Assembly (NCBI GenBank): GCA_947458745.1
Contig: CANGYQ010000002.1
Span: 186,001-250,000, forward strand
Source: Bryobacteraceae bacterium
Lineage (GTDB): Bacteria; Acidobacteriota; Terriglobia; Bryobacterales; Bryobacteraceae
Length of the DNA stretch: 64,000 nt
Reading direction: 5' to 3'
The notes beneath the pieces were generated by a model. That model did not search any database, was not told the origin of the DNA, and saw only the letters and a list, made by a program, of their open reading frames with translations. How positions within the stretch are numbered: the first letter of the stretch is position 1; each line of letters begins with the position of its first letter. Position numbers and translations under genes: made by a program. Shown one piece after another: positions 21,627-29,154 of this stretch.

Positions 21627-22015
21627 CAATTCTCGTGCTGATGCTGGCCCTGGATCTGGCGGCGGTGAAGGCGGAGCCGGATCTGGTGAAACGGGCGAAC
21701 CGCGCACTGGACTATGCGTTCGAGCAACTGGCTGAAGCCCGCAAGCTCACCAGCGACGGCAGTGCCGAGGCGCTGAAGAAGACCGCCGAAGAGATAACCG
21801 CTGGTATTGATCTGATGGTGGAAACCTTCAGCCAGGCGCGCCGCCGCACCGGCGACATGAAGAAGGCCGAGATCCGCCTGCACGACTTGATCCGGCGCCT
21901 GGAAACATTGCGTCAGGATGCCCCGTTTGATGAACGGGCGGTGATTGAATCGGTGGAGAAGCGCGCTCGCGCATCCAACGAGAAACTACTCGAGCTGGTG
22001 ATGGGCAAACGCTGA
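21623..22015 (+). CDS. Small helical protein of unknown function
   Basis: This 130-residue product is not recognised. It starts within an ATGA overlap of the TPR gene, so translation is probably coupled. The N-terminus MTILVLMLALDLAAVKA could be a signal peptide or anchor. The rest is predicted to be mostly charged amphipathic helix (e.g. RANRALDYAFEQLAEARKL, RLHDLIRRLETL), compatible with a helical bundle or coiled coil. It sits in a run of three exported-looking genes after uvrA. Confidence 0.65.
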   Translation: MTILVLMLALDLAAVKAEPDLVKRANRALDYAFEQLAEARKLTSDGSAEALKKTAEEITAGIDLMVETFSQARRRTGDMKKAEIRLHDLIRRLETLRQDAPFDERAVIESVEKRARASNEKLLELVMGKR

Positions 22016-22051
22016 GCCGCCGATAGAATAGTGCGCAGGGAGGGACTCGCG

Positions 22052-22750
22052 ATGCGATGCTTTGGAACGCTACTGCTGGGAATGGTGATGATGATCACCA
22101 ACGCCACAGCACAACAGAAGGACTTTCTCACCTCCGATGAAGCCGACCAAATCCGCGTGGCACAGGAGCCCAATATGCGCCTGCGCGTCTACCTCCACTT
22201 TGCACAACAGCGCGTCGACCTGATCGAACAGGCACTCAAGAAAGAGAAGGCCGGCCGCGCGGGCCTGATCCACGAGTACCTGGAAGAGTACACCAAGATC
22301 ATTGAGGCGCTGGACATCGTGGCCGATGACGCCACCAAGCGCAAGATCGTCATTGAAGAAGGCATCAGCGCGGTGATCAAGGAAGAGAAGGCCATGCTCG
22401 CCAAGCTGCAAGCCATTGCTGATGCGCCCCCCAAGGACATTGGCCGCTATCAGTTCGCACTGACGCAGGCGCTTGAGACCACCGAGGATTCGCTCGACAT
22501 GGCCAAGCAGGATGTAGAGGCACGGCGCACTGCAGTAGCCGAAGCCGACCAGCGCCGTAAAGCTGAGCGCGAGTCTCTCACCAAGGCCGTTGAAGGGGCC
22601 GAAGGCAAGGCATTGCCAAAGACCGAAGCCGCCAAATCAGAGAAGCGCGCGGCTGATGCGGCCGCTCCTGATGCGGAACAAAGGGCCACGGGCCGCAAGC
22701 CACCCACACTGCGCCGCAAGGGTGAAGCACCCGCTCCACCGAAGCCGTAG
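22052..22750 (+). CDS. Exported helical protein with charged Ala/Lys/Pro tail, unknown function
   Basis: The 232-residue product starts at ATG 22052, preceded by GGGAGG at 22038-22043, and has a signal peptide ending ITNATAQQ. Residues about 25-170 are charged helices (VDLIEQALKKEKAGR, YTKIIEALDIVADD). From about 160 the sequence is rich in A, E, K, R and P, ending APPKP, probably disordered. It follows the small helical gene by 36 bp and is likely the last gene of the uvrA-TPR run. No family was recognised. Confidence 0.7.
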   Translation: MRCFGTLLLGMVMMITNATAQQKDFLTSDEADQIRVAQEPNMRLRVYLHFAQQRVDLIEQALKKEKAGRAGLIHEYLEEYTKIIEALDIVADDATKRKIVIEEGISAVIKEEKAMLAKLQAIADAPPKDIGRYQFALTQALETTEDSLDMAKQDVEARRTAVAEADQRRKAERESLTKAVEGAEGKALPKTEAAKSEKRAADAAAPDAEQRATGRKPPTLRRKGEAPAPPKP

Positions 22751-22818
22751 CGGCGGGTTGTGGCGATGGCTTGCCGGTTGATGGGCAGCTTCGACACCAC
22801 ATGCTCATCACACGAAGT

Positions 22819-22846
22819 AGGATTTCGAAAATCCTTTAATACATTT
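22819..22846 (+). terminator. Weak hairpin terminator after the exported-protein run
   Basis: AGGATTT CGA AAATCCT (22819-22835) forms a perfect 7-bp stem with a 3-nt loop, followed by TTAATACATTTT. The stem is AT-rich and the T-run broken, so termination would be weak. Confidence 0.35.
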
Positions 22847-22848
22847 TG

Positions 22849-22878
22849 TGCACGAAACGTTTGATCTCCGGTTATACT
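22849..22878 (+). promoter_or_regulatory. Possible promoter for the histone-like gene
   Basis: A good -10 hexamer TATACT (22873-22878) is preceded at 18 bp by a poor -35 candidate TGCACG (22849-22854). The surrounding 22800-22900 is notably AT-rich for this genome. It lies about 100 bp upstream of the histone-like start. Confidence 0.3.
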
Positions 22879-22976
22879 GATTGCCAAAGGTGTGTTTTCG
22901 CGTACCTGAAATGGAGGATGTTTCTTCACTCAGCGTCAATGCGGTTCGCGCCATGCTGATTGATAGGGAGAATTGA

Positions 22977-23327
22977 ATGCAACAGATGAGTTCCATCGGA
23001 ACATCAATGGCGGCGTTTCCGTTTGTTGACGCCGTACTGCGCAGCTTGAGCCAGCCCGCCGTGGTTGATTCGCTCGAAGCCGCCACCAAGAAAGCTCCGG
23101 CCAAAGCCCCCGCTAAGGCTCCGGCCAAGGCTCCGGCCAAGAAGGCTCCGGCCAAGGCTCCGGCCAAGAAGGCTCCGGCTAAGGCTCCGGCCAAGAAGGC
23201 TCCGGCTAAGGCTCCGGCCAAGAAGGCCCCCGCCAAGGCTCCGGCCAAGAAGGCTCCGGCCAAGGCTCCCGCCAAGAAGGCTCCGACCACGGCCACGGCC
23301 AAGAAGGTCGCCCCTAAGAAGGCCTAG
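22977..23327 (+). CDS. Histone H1-like Lys/Ala/Pro-repeat protein
   Basis: The protein is 116 residues with a GGGAG ribosome site before the ATG. Residues 1-36 are ordinary and may form a short helix (FPFVDAVLRSLSQP). From about 37 to the end it is almost only K, A and P in KKAPAKAPA units. Such tails resemble eukaryotic H1 and bacterial HctB/AlgP-type proteins, which bind DNA non-specifically through lysines. Nucleoid binding is therefore the likely role, but it is inference from composition. It has its own terminator downstream. Repeat number may vary between strains. Confidence 0.8.
   Translation: MQQMSSIGTSMAAFPFVDAVLRSLSQPAVVDSLEAATKKAPAKAPAKAPAKAPAKKAPAKAPAKKAPAKAPAKKAPAKAPAKKAPAKAPAKKAPAKAPAKKAPTTATAKKVAPKKA
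23083..23282 (+). repeat. 27-bp coding tandem repeat (KKAPAKAPA)
   Basis: About six near-perfect copies of a 27-bp unit (AAGAAGGCTCCGGCCAAGGC plus TCCGGCC) are flanked by shorter 12-bp KAPA units. Copies differ mainly by silent changes (GCC/GCT, CCG/CCC). It lies inside the histone-like gene and is prone to slippage. Confidence 0.9.
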
Positions 23328-23377
23328 TTTCTCCATTGTTCCGGTAGGCTCCTCGCGGGCCTGCCAACCAAGTCTCC

Positions 23378-23417
23378 AATCGGGGCCAGCTCACCAGAGC
23401 GGCCCCGATTTCCTTTT
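23378..23417 (+). terminator. Rho-independent terminator of the histone-like gene
   Basis: A 10-bp perfect stem AATCGGGGCC (23378-23387) / GGCCCCGATT (23401-23410) with a 13-nt loop is followed by TCCTTTT. Confidence 0.8.
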
Positions 23418-23478
23418 GTGGCCCGATGCCCATCGCGCGGCCAGACAGCAAATGCATGTGTCCCGTATACTCGTTCTC

Positions 23479-23868
23479 ATGAAGAGCCTGATTCATCTGT
23501 TCGCCTTTGCCCTGGGCACCTTCGCGCAAGACGACGTGAAGAAGATCTCGGCGGAAGACATCAAGGACCTACTGGGGCCCAACGTGATCTTCCTTGATGT
23601 CCGCACTCCGCAAGAGATCCGCGAGTTCGGCACACTGAAGGGCTACATCAACATCCCCATTGATGAACTGCCCAAGCGCATGGGAGAACTCCCCAAGGAC
23701 AAGCGCATCATCACCGCTTGAAACGCCGGAGGAAGAGCGGTCCGTGCGGCCGCCATGCTGAAGGCGAAAGGTTATGACGTGATCGGCGCTTGTGGCATCA
23801 AGGGCGCGGAGACCAAGGGTGTCGAGTTGATCAAGCCAGCCGAAGAAGAGAAAGAGAAGAAGCCCTAG
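23479..23868 (+). CDS. Exported single-domain rhodanese with in-frame TGA at the catalytic-Cys position; candidate selenoprotein
   Basis: From ATG 23479 the frame encodes a signal peptide (MKSLIHLFAFALGTFAQ) and a rhodanese-like domain: VIFLDVRTPQEIREFGTLKG, INIPIDELPKRM, ELPKDKRIITA. A TGA (23719-23721, codon 81) then takes the place of the active-site cysteine in the usual CXXGXR loop. The same frame continues NAGGRAVRAAMLKAKGYDV, GACGIKGAETKGVEL and a charged EEEKEKK tail to TAG 23868, 129 residues in all. A stem-loop of SECIS geometry follows the TGA. Codons just after it (GGA GGA AGA CGT) are unusual for this GC3-rich genome, as expected if RNA structure constrains them. Seen: one stop, intact flanking domain. 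Inferred: selenocysteine insertion. Alternatives are a nonsense mutation or a sequencing error. Without readthrough the 80-residue product lacks its catalytic centre. Confidence 0.7.
23724..23766 (+). promoter_or_regulatory. Candidate bacterial SECIS stem-loop
   Basis: Immediately after the TGA, GCGGTC (23737-23742) pairs with GGCCGC (23748-23753) around the loop CGTGC. Spacing from TGA to loop is 21 nt and the second loop base is G. These fit the rules I recall for bacterial SECIS elements: loop 16-37 nt after UGA, and a G in the first two loop bases. An outer CGCC/GGCG pair (23724-23727 with 23763-23766) closes a symmetric 9/9 internal loop. Short GC hairpins occur by chance in such DNA, so this is support rather than proof. 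Confidence 0.5.
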
Positions 23869-23895
23869 TTCGCTGGGGATTGGTACGCTGAAGGC

Positions 23896-24474
23896 ATGGC
23901 CAGCCAACCGCTTGTCCACTTCACACTCGAAGGGTATTTTCGCCACGAGCGAGAGTCGGAACAACGGCACGAGTACATCGATGGCGCAATCCTAGCCATG
24001 GCCGGTGGCACGCCCCGCCATAGCCTGATCACGGCCAACCTCGTTGGGGTTCTCTATGGCGCACTTCGCGGCAAACCATGCCGTGTGTACTCATCTGACC
24101 TGCGCATCAGCACCAAGATCAAGAACATGATCGTCTACCCCGACCTCTCAGTGGTCTGTGGCCGCCCCCGGCCCATCGAGGATGACCGGGACACGATCTC
24201 CAACCCCGTACTGATTATCGAAGTCTTCTCACCTTCGACACGCAATCGAGACCGGGGACTGAAGGCAGCCGAATATCGGGACATGGAAACGTTGCTCGAG
24301 TTCCTGTTGATCGAACAAGACCACCCCCACATCGAACATTGGCGCAAAGTGGCCGACGGCCACTGGGACGTCATCACCGTCGAGCAACCGGACGCCGTGC
24401 TGACCTTGAACTCCGTGGGCGTCGAGTTGCCCGTGCTCGAAGTGTACGCGGGTGCGGACGGCGAACCGGAATAG
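23896..24474 (+). CDS. Uma2-family (DUF820) PD-(D/E)XK nuclease-like protein
   Basis: The 192-residue protein has the Uma2 layout: FTLEGYFRHERESEQRHEYIDG near the N-terminus, HSLITANLVGVL, VYPDLSVVCG and NPVLIIEVFSPSTRNRDRGLKAAEY near 100-130. The aspartate of PDLSV and the glutamate of IIEV match the PD-(D/E)XK metal site. Members are common in cyanobacteria and acidobacteria as multiple copies; their biological role is not settled. It begins 27 bp after the rhodanese gene. Confidence 0.88.
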   Translation: MASQPLVHFTLEGYFRHERESEQRHEYIDGAILAMAGGTPRHSLITANLVGVLYGALRGKPCRVYSSDLRISTKIKNMIVYPDLSVVCGRPRPIEDDRDTISNPVLIIEVFSPSTRNRDRGLKAAEYRDMETLLEFLLIEQDHPHIEHWRKVADGHWDVITVEQPDAVLTLNSVGVELPVLEVYAGADGEPE

Positions 24475-24513
24475 CGAGTCGTCGCGCAGCTGACTCTGAT
24501 ATAGTCGAGCGCC

Positions 24514-25764
24514 ATGAGCCCCCGTTTCTGCCTCTCCGCCGTTCTCTGCCTGCTCCCTGTAGCGGCTGCAACGCTCCCCAAGACCGGCCCTGAGAAGGTG
24601 GGCCTTTCCGCCGAGCGCTTGAAGCGTGTTGATCGCCTGATGCAGCGCTACATCGACAAGGGCGAGATCGCGGGCGCAGTGACACTGGTGGCACGCAAAG
24701 GGCAGATCGCCCACCTGAACGCCCAAGGCGTGATGGACCTCGACACCAAGCGTCCCATGACCACGGACGCCATCTTCCGCCTGGCCTCCATGACCAAGCC
24801 CATCACCAGCCTGGCCGTGATGATGCTGCACGAAGAAGGGCACTTCCTGCTGAAGGACCCGATCTCGAAGTTCCTGCCCGAGTTCAAGAACCCGCAGGTG
24901 GCCGTGGCCAATGCACCGAACGAACGCGCGGGCGGCGGCTTTCGCACGGTACCCGCGGAGCGTGAGATCACCATCCGCGATCTGTTGACCCACACCTCAG
25001 GCTTGGCCAGTGGCACGGCCGGAGCGACCATGGCACTGGTGCAGAAGCTGAATGCCACTCGCAAGCCCGAAGACCTTCTGGCCAGCTACACGGTGAAGCT
25101 GGCTGCCCTGCCCCTGAACTTCCAACCCGGCACGCATTGGGAGTACGGCCCCGCCACCGACGTTCTGGGCCGGCTGGTGGAAGTGGTCTCCGGCCAATCG
25201 CTCGACCAGTTCTTCCGCCAGCGCATCCTCGATCCGCTGGGCATGACGGACACGCACTTCTATCTGCCCGAAGATCGTCTGCCGCGCCTCACCACCGCGT
25301 ATGAGAAGGCCGAGGGCCAACTCCGCAAGCTCCCCGCCCTAGGCCCGGCCAGCCGCACCGCGAAGTTCTATGCCGGAGGTGGTGGCTTGGCTGGTACCGC
25401 CGAGGATTACCTCCGCTTCTGCCAGATGATGCTGAACGGCGGACAACTGGACGGCAAGCGCCTGGTCAGTCCCAAGACCATCGAGATGATGCGCGCCAAC
25501 CACATCGGCGATCTGCCCATGTGGCAGGACACGCTCAGCGGCTACCATTTCGGCTTGGGTCTGCGGGTGCGCGCGAGCAATGGCCAAGCAGCGGTGCTGG
25601 GATCAGAAGGCAGCTACGGCTGGGGCGGTGCGTACGGCACCTACTTCTGGATCGACCCCAAGGAGCAGATGATCGGTATCATGATGATCCAACTCATGCC
25701 CTACGCCCACCTAAACATCCGCCCCGAGTTCCAGAACGTCGCCACACAGGCGATCGTCGAGTAG
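24514..25764 (+). CDS. Exported serine hydrolase of the beta-lactamase/EstB family
   Basis: The 416-residue protein has a signal peptide (SPRFCLSAVLCLLPVAAA). The catalytic SXXK is SMTK near residue 93 (FRLASMTKPITSLAVMML), followed by DLLTHTSGL near 153 and the second active-site motif around HWEYGPATDVLGRL near 210, where tyrosine takes the YXN role. GWGGAYGTYFWIDP near 370 matches the third (H/W)XG-type box. The family includes class C beta-lactamases, D-Ala-D-Ala carboxypeptidases and esterases; an esterase or peptidase is more likely than drug resistance. Confidence 0.88.
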   Translation: MSPRFCLSAVLCLLPVAAATLPKTGPEKVGLSAERLKRVDRLMQRYIDKGEIAGAVTLVARKGQIAHLNAQGVMDLDTKRPMTTDAIFRLASMTKPITSLAVMMLHEEGHFLLKDPISKFLPEFKNPQVAVANAPNERAGGGFRTVPAEREITIRDLLTHTSGLASGTAGATMALVQKLNATRKPEDLLASYTVKLAALPLNFQPGTHWEYGPATDVLGRLVEVVSGQSLDQFFRQRILDPLGMTDTHFYLPEDRLPRLTTAYEKAEGQLRKLPALGPASRTAKFYAGGGGLAGTAEDYLRFCQMMLNGGQLDGKRLVSPKTIEMMRANHIGDLPMWQDTLSGYHFGLGLRVRASNGQAAVLGSEGSYGWGGAYGTYFWIDPKEQMIGIMMIQLMPYAHLNIRPEFQNVATQAIVE

Positions 25765-25882
25765 TCAGTGGGACAGTGAAGGCTGGGACAATGTATTGGG
25801 CCACTTCGCTCACGCTCTCAGCACGTTTTTCCACTTGAACATAGATGAGGATATTGAGCGTCTGTCATCTGGCGTAATTCAG

Positions 25883-26099
25883 CTAGGTACCGAACTCACA
25901 TAATAGAACGGGAAGGCCAATTAAGTGCGTGCTTCTCGCCACAAGCGCCACCCCGCCTCGCGCCTTAATTGAATCGAGGAAGTCCAGCTGGTGCGGAGCC
26001 ACCCTTCCCTTTGGGGTTTCACGTCAACTGCTAGAAAACGACCGTCCGGCATAATGCCGATAGTATCGGAGGAACAGGCAGGCCGGTGCCCCTGATTCG
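25883..26099 (-). pseudogene. Truncated, frameshifted VRR-NUC nuclease remnant
   Basis: The gap 25765-26165 holds no intact gene, but on the minus strand two frames encode parts of a VRR-NUC domain. The first reads DTIGIMPDGRFLAVDVKPQ (about 26075-25995), with the D and VK of the PD-(D/E)XK core. The second, after a one-base loss near 25992, reads QLDFLDSIKARGGVALVARS and ends at TAG 25883-25885. The N-terminal part is missing. VRR-NUC proteins are Holliday-junction-type nucleases frequent in phages, so this may be the trace of a former mobile element. The flanking 25765-25882 is AT-richer and shows nothing else. Confidence 0.7.
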
Positions 26100-26111
26100 C
26101 GCACTTCAATG

Positions 26112-26138
26112 CAAAAGGGGCGAGCCGAAGCCCGCCCC
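26112..26138 (-). terminator. Rho-independent terminator of ppdK
   Basis: On the minus strand a 9-bp stem GGGGCGGGC / GCTCGCCCC (one G-U pair) is capped by a TTCG tetraloop and followed by TTTTG. It lies 28 bp after the ppdK stop. Confidence 0.85.
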
Positions 26139-26165
26139 CCTTAGTACTGCAATCAAACCCGAAAG

Positions 26166-28910
26166 CTAGACCGTACGGCCCGCCTCCGCACCCGCCGAGG
26201 ACTTCGCCAGGGCTGCCTGAGCAGCGGCCAGACGGGCGATCGGCACACGGTACGGGGAGCAGCTGACGTAGTCCATGCCGGCGTCGTAGCAGAACTTCAC
26301 GCTCGACGGGTCGCCGCCATGTTCGCCGCAGATGCCGACTTCGAGTTCGGGACGCGTTTCGCGGCCGCGGGCGATGGCCCACTTCACGAGCTCGCCCACG
26401 CCTTCCTGGTCCAGTTCCGCGAACGGATCGGCCGGGAAGACCTTGATGTCCTGATAGTGGCCCGAGAACTTCGTATAGTCGTCGCGGGACAGGCCCATTG
26501 TGGTCTGCGTCAGGTCGTTGGTGCCGAAGCTAAAGAACTCGGCCTGCTCGGCGATCTTCGCCGCGGTCACAGCCGCGCGCGGGATCTCGATCATGGTGCC
26601 GATCATGTACTTCAGCGTGATGCCGGCCTTGGCCAGCACTTCCTTGGCCACGCCTTCCACGATGTTCTTCTGGTGCTCCAACTCTTTCCAGCTGCCCACC
26701 AGCGGAATCATCACTTCCGGAATTACATTGACGCCCTTCTTGGCCACCTGAACGGCAGCTTCAAATACGGCGCGCGCCTGCATTTCCGTGATCTCGGGGT
26801 AGGTGATGCCCAGACGGCAGCCGCGGTGGCCCAGCATCGGGTTGAACTCATGCAGCTCTTCCACGCGGTGCAGCAGAACCGGGAGTTCCTTCTTCAGCTG
26901 GCCGACCGGGAAGCCGTACTTCTCCGACATCGCCTTCTTCTCTTTGGTGTCGGCGTGCGGCAGCTTGGCCAGGTCCACCATCAAGTCCTCGCGCTTAGGC
27001 AGGAACTCGTGCAGCGGCGGATCGAGCGTACGGATCACCACCGGGAATCCGTTCATCGCGGTGAACAGACCGGCGAAATCCTTGCGCTGCATCGGCAGCA
27101 GCTTAGCCAGCGCCTGGCGGCGGGTCTTTTCGTCGCGAGCCAGAATCATCGCCTGCACGTGCGGCAAACGATCTTCCGCGAAGAACATATGCTCCGTGCG
27201 GCACAGGCCAATGCCTTCGGCGCCGAACTTGCGGGCCACCTTGGCATCGCGCGGGATGTCGGCGTTGGCGCGGACGCCAAACTTGCCGCGATACTCGTCC
27301 GCCCAGCCCATGAACGTGGCCAGCACGCCTGAGCTCGGGTCGGGATCGTTGGTCTGGGCCTGGCCCAGGTAGACATGGCCGGTGGTGCCATCGATCGAAA
27401 GCCAGTCGCCTTCCTTGAAGGTGACCGTCTTGTCGCCCGACTTCACCGTCGCCTTGCCGGCGCGCTCGTCAATCGACATCGCGCTGGCGCCGACAATGCA
27501 GGGGCGGCCCATGCCACGGGCCACCACGGCCGCGTGCGAGCTCTTGCCGCCGATCGCAGTGAGAATGCCCCTCGAAACGTCCATGCCATGGATGTCGTCC
27601 GGCGTGGTCTCTTTGCGGACCAGGATCACCGGAGCGCCCTTGCACAGCTCGACAGCGCTCTCCGCCGAGAACGCCACCTTGCCGACGGCCGCACCGGGCG
27701 AGGCCGCGATGCCGGTCAGCAACTTGGGCAGAGTCTTCAGCGAGGCCGCGTCGAACACCGGGTGCAGCAGTTGATCCAGCTGCGACGGCGCGACGCGCAT
27801 CACGGCCTGGTCCTTGGTGATCAAGCCTTCCTTCACCATCTCCACGGCCACGCGAACGGCCGCCGGGCCGGTGCGCTTGCCGTTGCGGGTCTGGAGCATG
27901 TAGAGCTTGTTCTTCTCGACAGTGAACTCAAAGTCCTGCATGTCCTGGTAGTGGCGCTCCAGGTTGGAGGTGATCTCCACCAGTTGCTTGTACACTTCCG
28001 GCATTTCATCGTGCAGTTCCGAGATCGGCCGAGGGGTACGGATACCGGCCACGACGTCTTCGCCCTGCGCGTTGATAAGGAATTCGCCGTAGAACACCTT
28101 CTCGCCTGAACCGGGGTCACGCGTGAAGCCGACGCCGGTGCCGCAATCGTCACCCATGTTGCCGAACACCATCGCCTGAACGTTGGCCGCGGTGCCGATC
28201 GAATCCGGGATGCGCTCCATCTTGCGGTAGTAAGAAGCCTTGGGGTTCCACCAGGACCGGAACACGGCGTCGCGGGACATCTTCAGTTGTGCGCGCGGAT
28301 CCTGCGGGAAATCCTTCTTGGTTTCCTTCTTCACCAGCTTCTTGTACTCGACGATGATCTTCTGCAGATCTTCGGCCGTCAGATCGGTGTCCAGCTTCAC
28401 CTTGGCCTTCTTCTTCTGTTCGTCGAAGATGTGGTCAAAGTGTTCCATGTCGATGTCGAGCGCGACTTCGCCGAACATCTGGATGAAGCGGCGGTAGCAG
28501 TCATACGCAAAGCGGGCATTGCCGCCGGAGCGCTTGATCAAGCCCTGCACCGACTTGTCGTTCATGCCCAGGTTGAGAATCGTGTTCATCATGCCCGGCA
28601 TGGAGAACTTGGCGCCGGAGCGGACCGAGACCAGCAACGGGTCGTTGGCATCGCCCAGCTTCTGCCCCATCTGCGCTTCCAGCTTGGCGATGGCTTCATC
28701 CATCTGCTGGTCGATGTCGGCGGGAACCTTGTTGCCGTTCTGGAAGTAGATGTTGCAAACTTCGGTGGAAATGGTGAAGCCCGGGGGCACCGGCACGCCG
28801 GCCTTGGACATCTCGGCCAGGCCAACGCCTTTGCCGCCGAGGGTATCCTTCATCGTCGCGTCGCCGTCGGCCGTGCCGCCGCCGAACGAGTAAACATACT
28901 TCTTGCTCAT
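26166..28910 (-). CDS. ppdK: Pyruvate, phosphate dikinase
   Basis: PPDK reversibly converts pyruvate, ATP and phosphate to phosphoenolpyruvate, AMP and pyrophosphate. At 914 residues it has the N-terminal ATP-grasp domain (KDTLGGKGVGLAEMSKAGVPVPPGF; VRSGAKFSMPGMMNTILNLG), the phosphohistidine swivel domain with GGKSSHAAVVARG (His near 459), and the C-terminal TIM barrel with GICGEHGGDPSSVKF and VSCSPYRVP. GC-rich, normal length, own terminator. The GGAGA box is unusually far (about 14 nt) from the ATG. The 244 bp upstream to the cupin remnant carry no convincing gene. Confidence 0.97.
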   Translation of the reverse strand: MSKKYVYSFGGGTADGDATMKDTLGGKGVGLAEMSKAGVPVPPGFTISTEVCNIYFQNGNKVPADIDQQMDEAIAKLEAQMGQKLGDANDPLLVSVRSGAKFSMPGMMNTILNLGMNDKSVQGLIKRSGGNARFAYDCYRRFIQMFGEVALDIDMEHFDHIFDEQKKKAKVKLDTDLTAEDLQKIIVEYKKLVKKETKKDFPQDPRAQLKMSRDAVFRSWWNPKASYYRKMERIPDSIGTAANVQAMVFGNMGDDCGTGVGFTRDPGSGEKVFYGEFLINAQGEDVVAGIRTPRPISELHDEMPEVYKQLVEITSNLERHYQDMQDFEFTVEKNKLYMLQTRNGKRTGPAAVRVAVEMVKEGLITKDQAVMRVAPSQLDQLLHPVFDAASLKTLPKLLTGIAASPGAAVGKVAFSAESAVELCKGAPVILVRKETTPDDIHGMDVSRGILTAIGGKSSHAAVVARGMGRPCIVGASAMSIDERAGKATVKSGDKTVTFKEGDWLSIDGTTGHVYLGQAQTNDPDPSSGVLATFMGWADEYRGKFGVRANADIPRDAKVARKFGAEGIGLCRTEHMFFAEDRLPHVQAMILARDEKTRRQALAKLLPMQRKDFAGLFTAMNGFPVVIRTLDPPLHEFLPKREDLMVDLAKLPHADTKEKKAMSEKYGFPVGQLKKELPVLLHRVEELHEFNPMLGHRGCRLGITYPEITEMQARAVFEAAVQVAKKGVNVIPEVMIPLVGSWKELEHQKNIVEGVAKEVLAKAGITLKYMIGTMIEIPRAAVTAAKIAEQAEFFSFGTNDLTQTTMGLSRDDYTKFSGHYQDIKVFPADPFAELDQEGVGELVKWAIARGRETRPELEVGICGEHGGDPSSVKFCYDAGMDYVSCSPYRVPIARLAAAQAALAKSSAGAEAGRTV

Positions 28911-29154
28911 CTTGGGTGCTTTGTCTCCTGATGGAACTGCTGGTTGGTAACGATTTCGGAACTTTCAGCCGGGCGGCGCTACAGACCGGAGAGGCTGAAC
29001 TATCATGTTAGCCGATTTGGGCCGCACGCCGCCCGCATTGGCCTTGAAGATCAGAGAGACGTTCGGCGGGCACGCCAGTTTCACTCGCGACCCGAACGTC
29101 ATCGCGACGCTCAAAACCAGCCGCAACAGGGCACATCGCGGCTCCGTTTCCGCG

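Noticed and set aside
23083..23282. Tandem repeats as a CRISPR array or protein-coding minisatellite element
   Set aside because: No unique spacers; the repeats are in frame and encode KKAPAKAPA.
23065..23721. Long plus-strand frame joining the KAP-repeat region (other frame) to the rhodanese start
   Set aside because: The Arg/Pro-rich upstream part is the out-of-frame reading of the histone-like gene; the rhodanese signal peptide starts at 23479 after a terminator.
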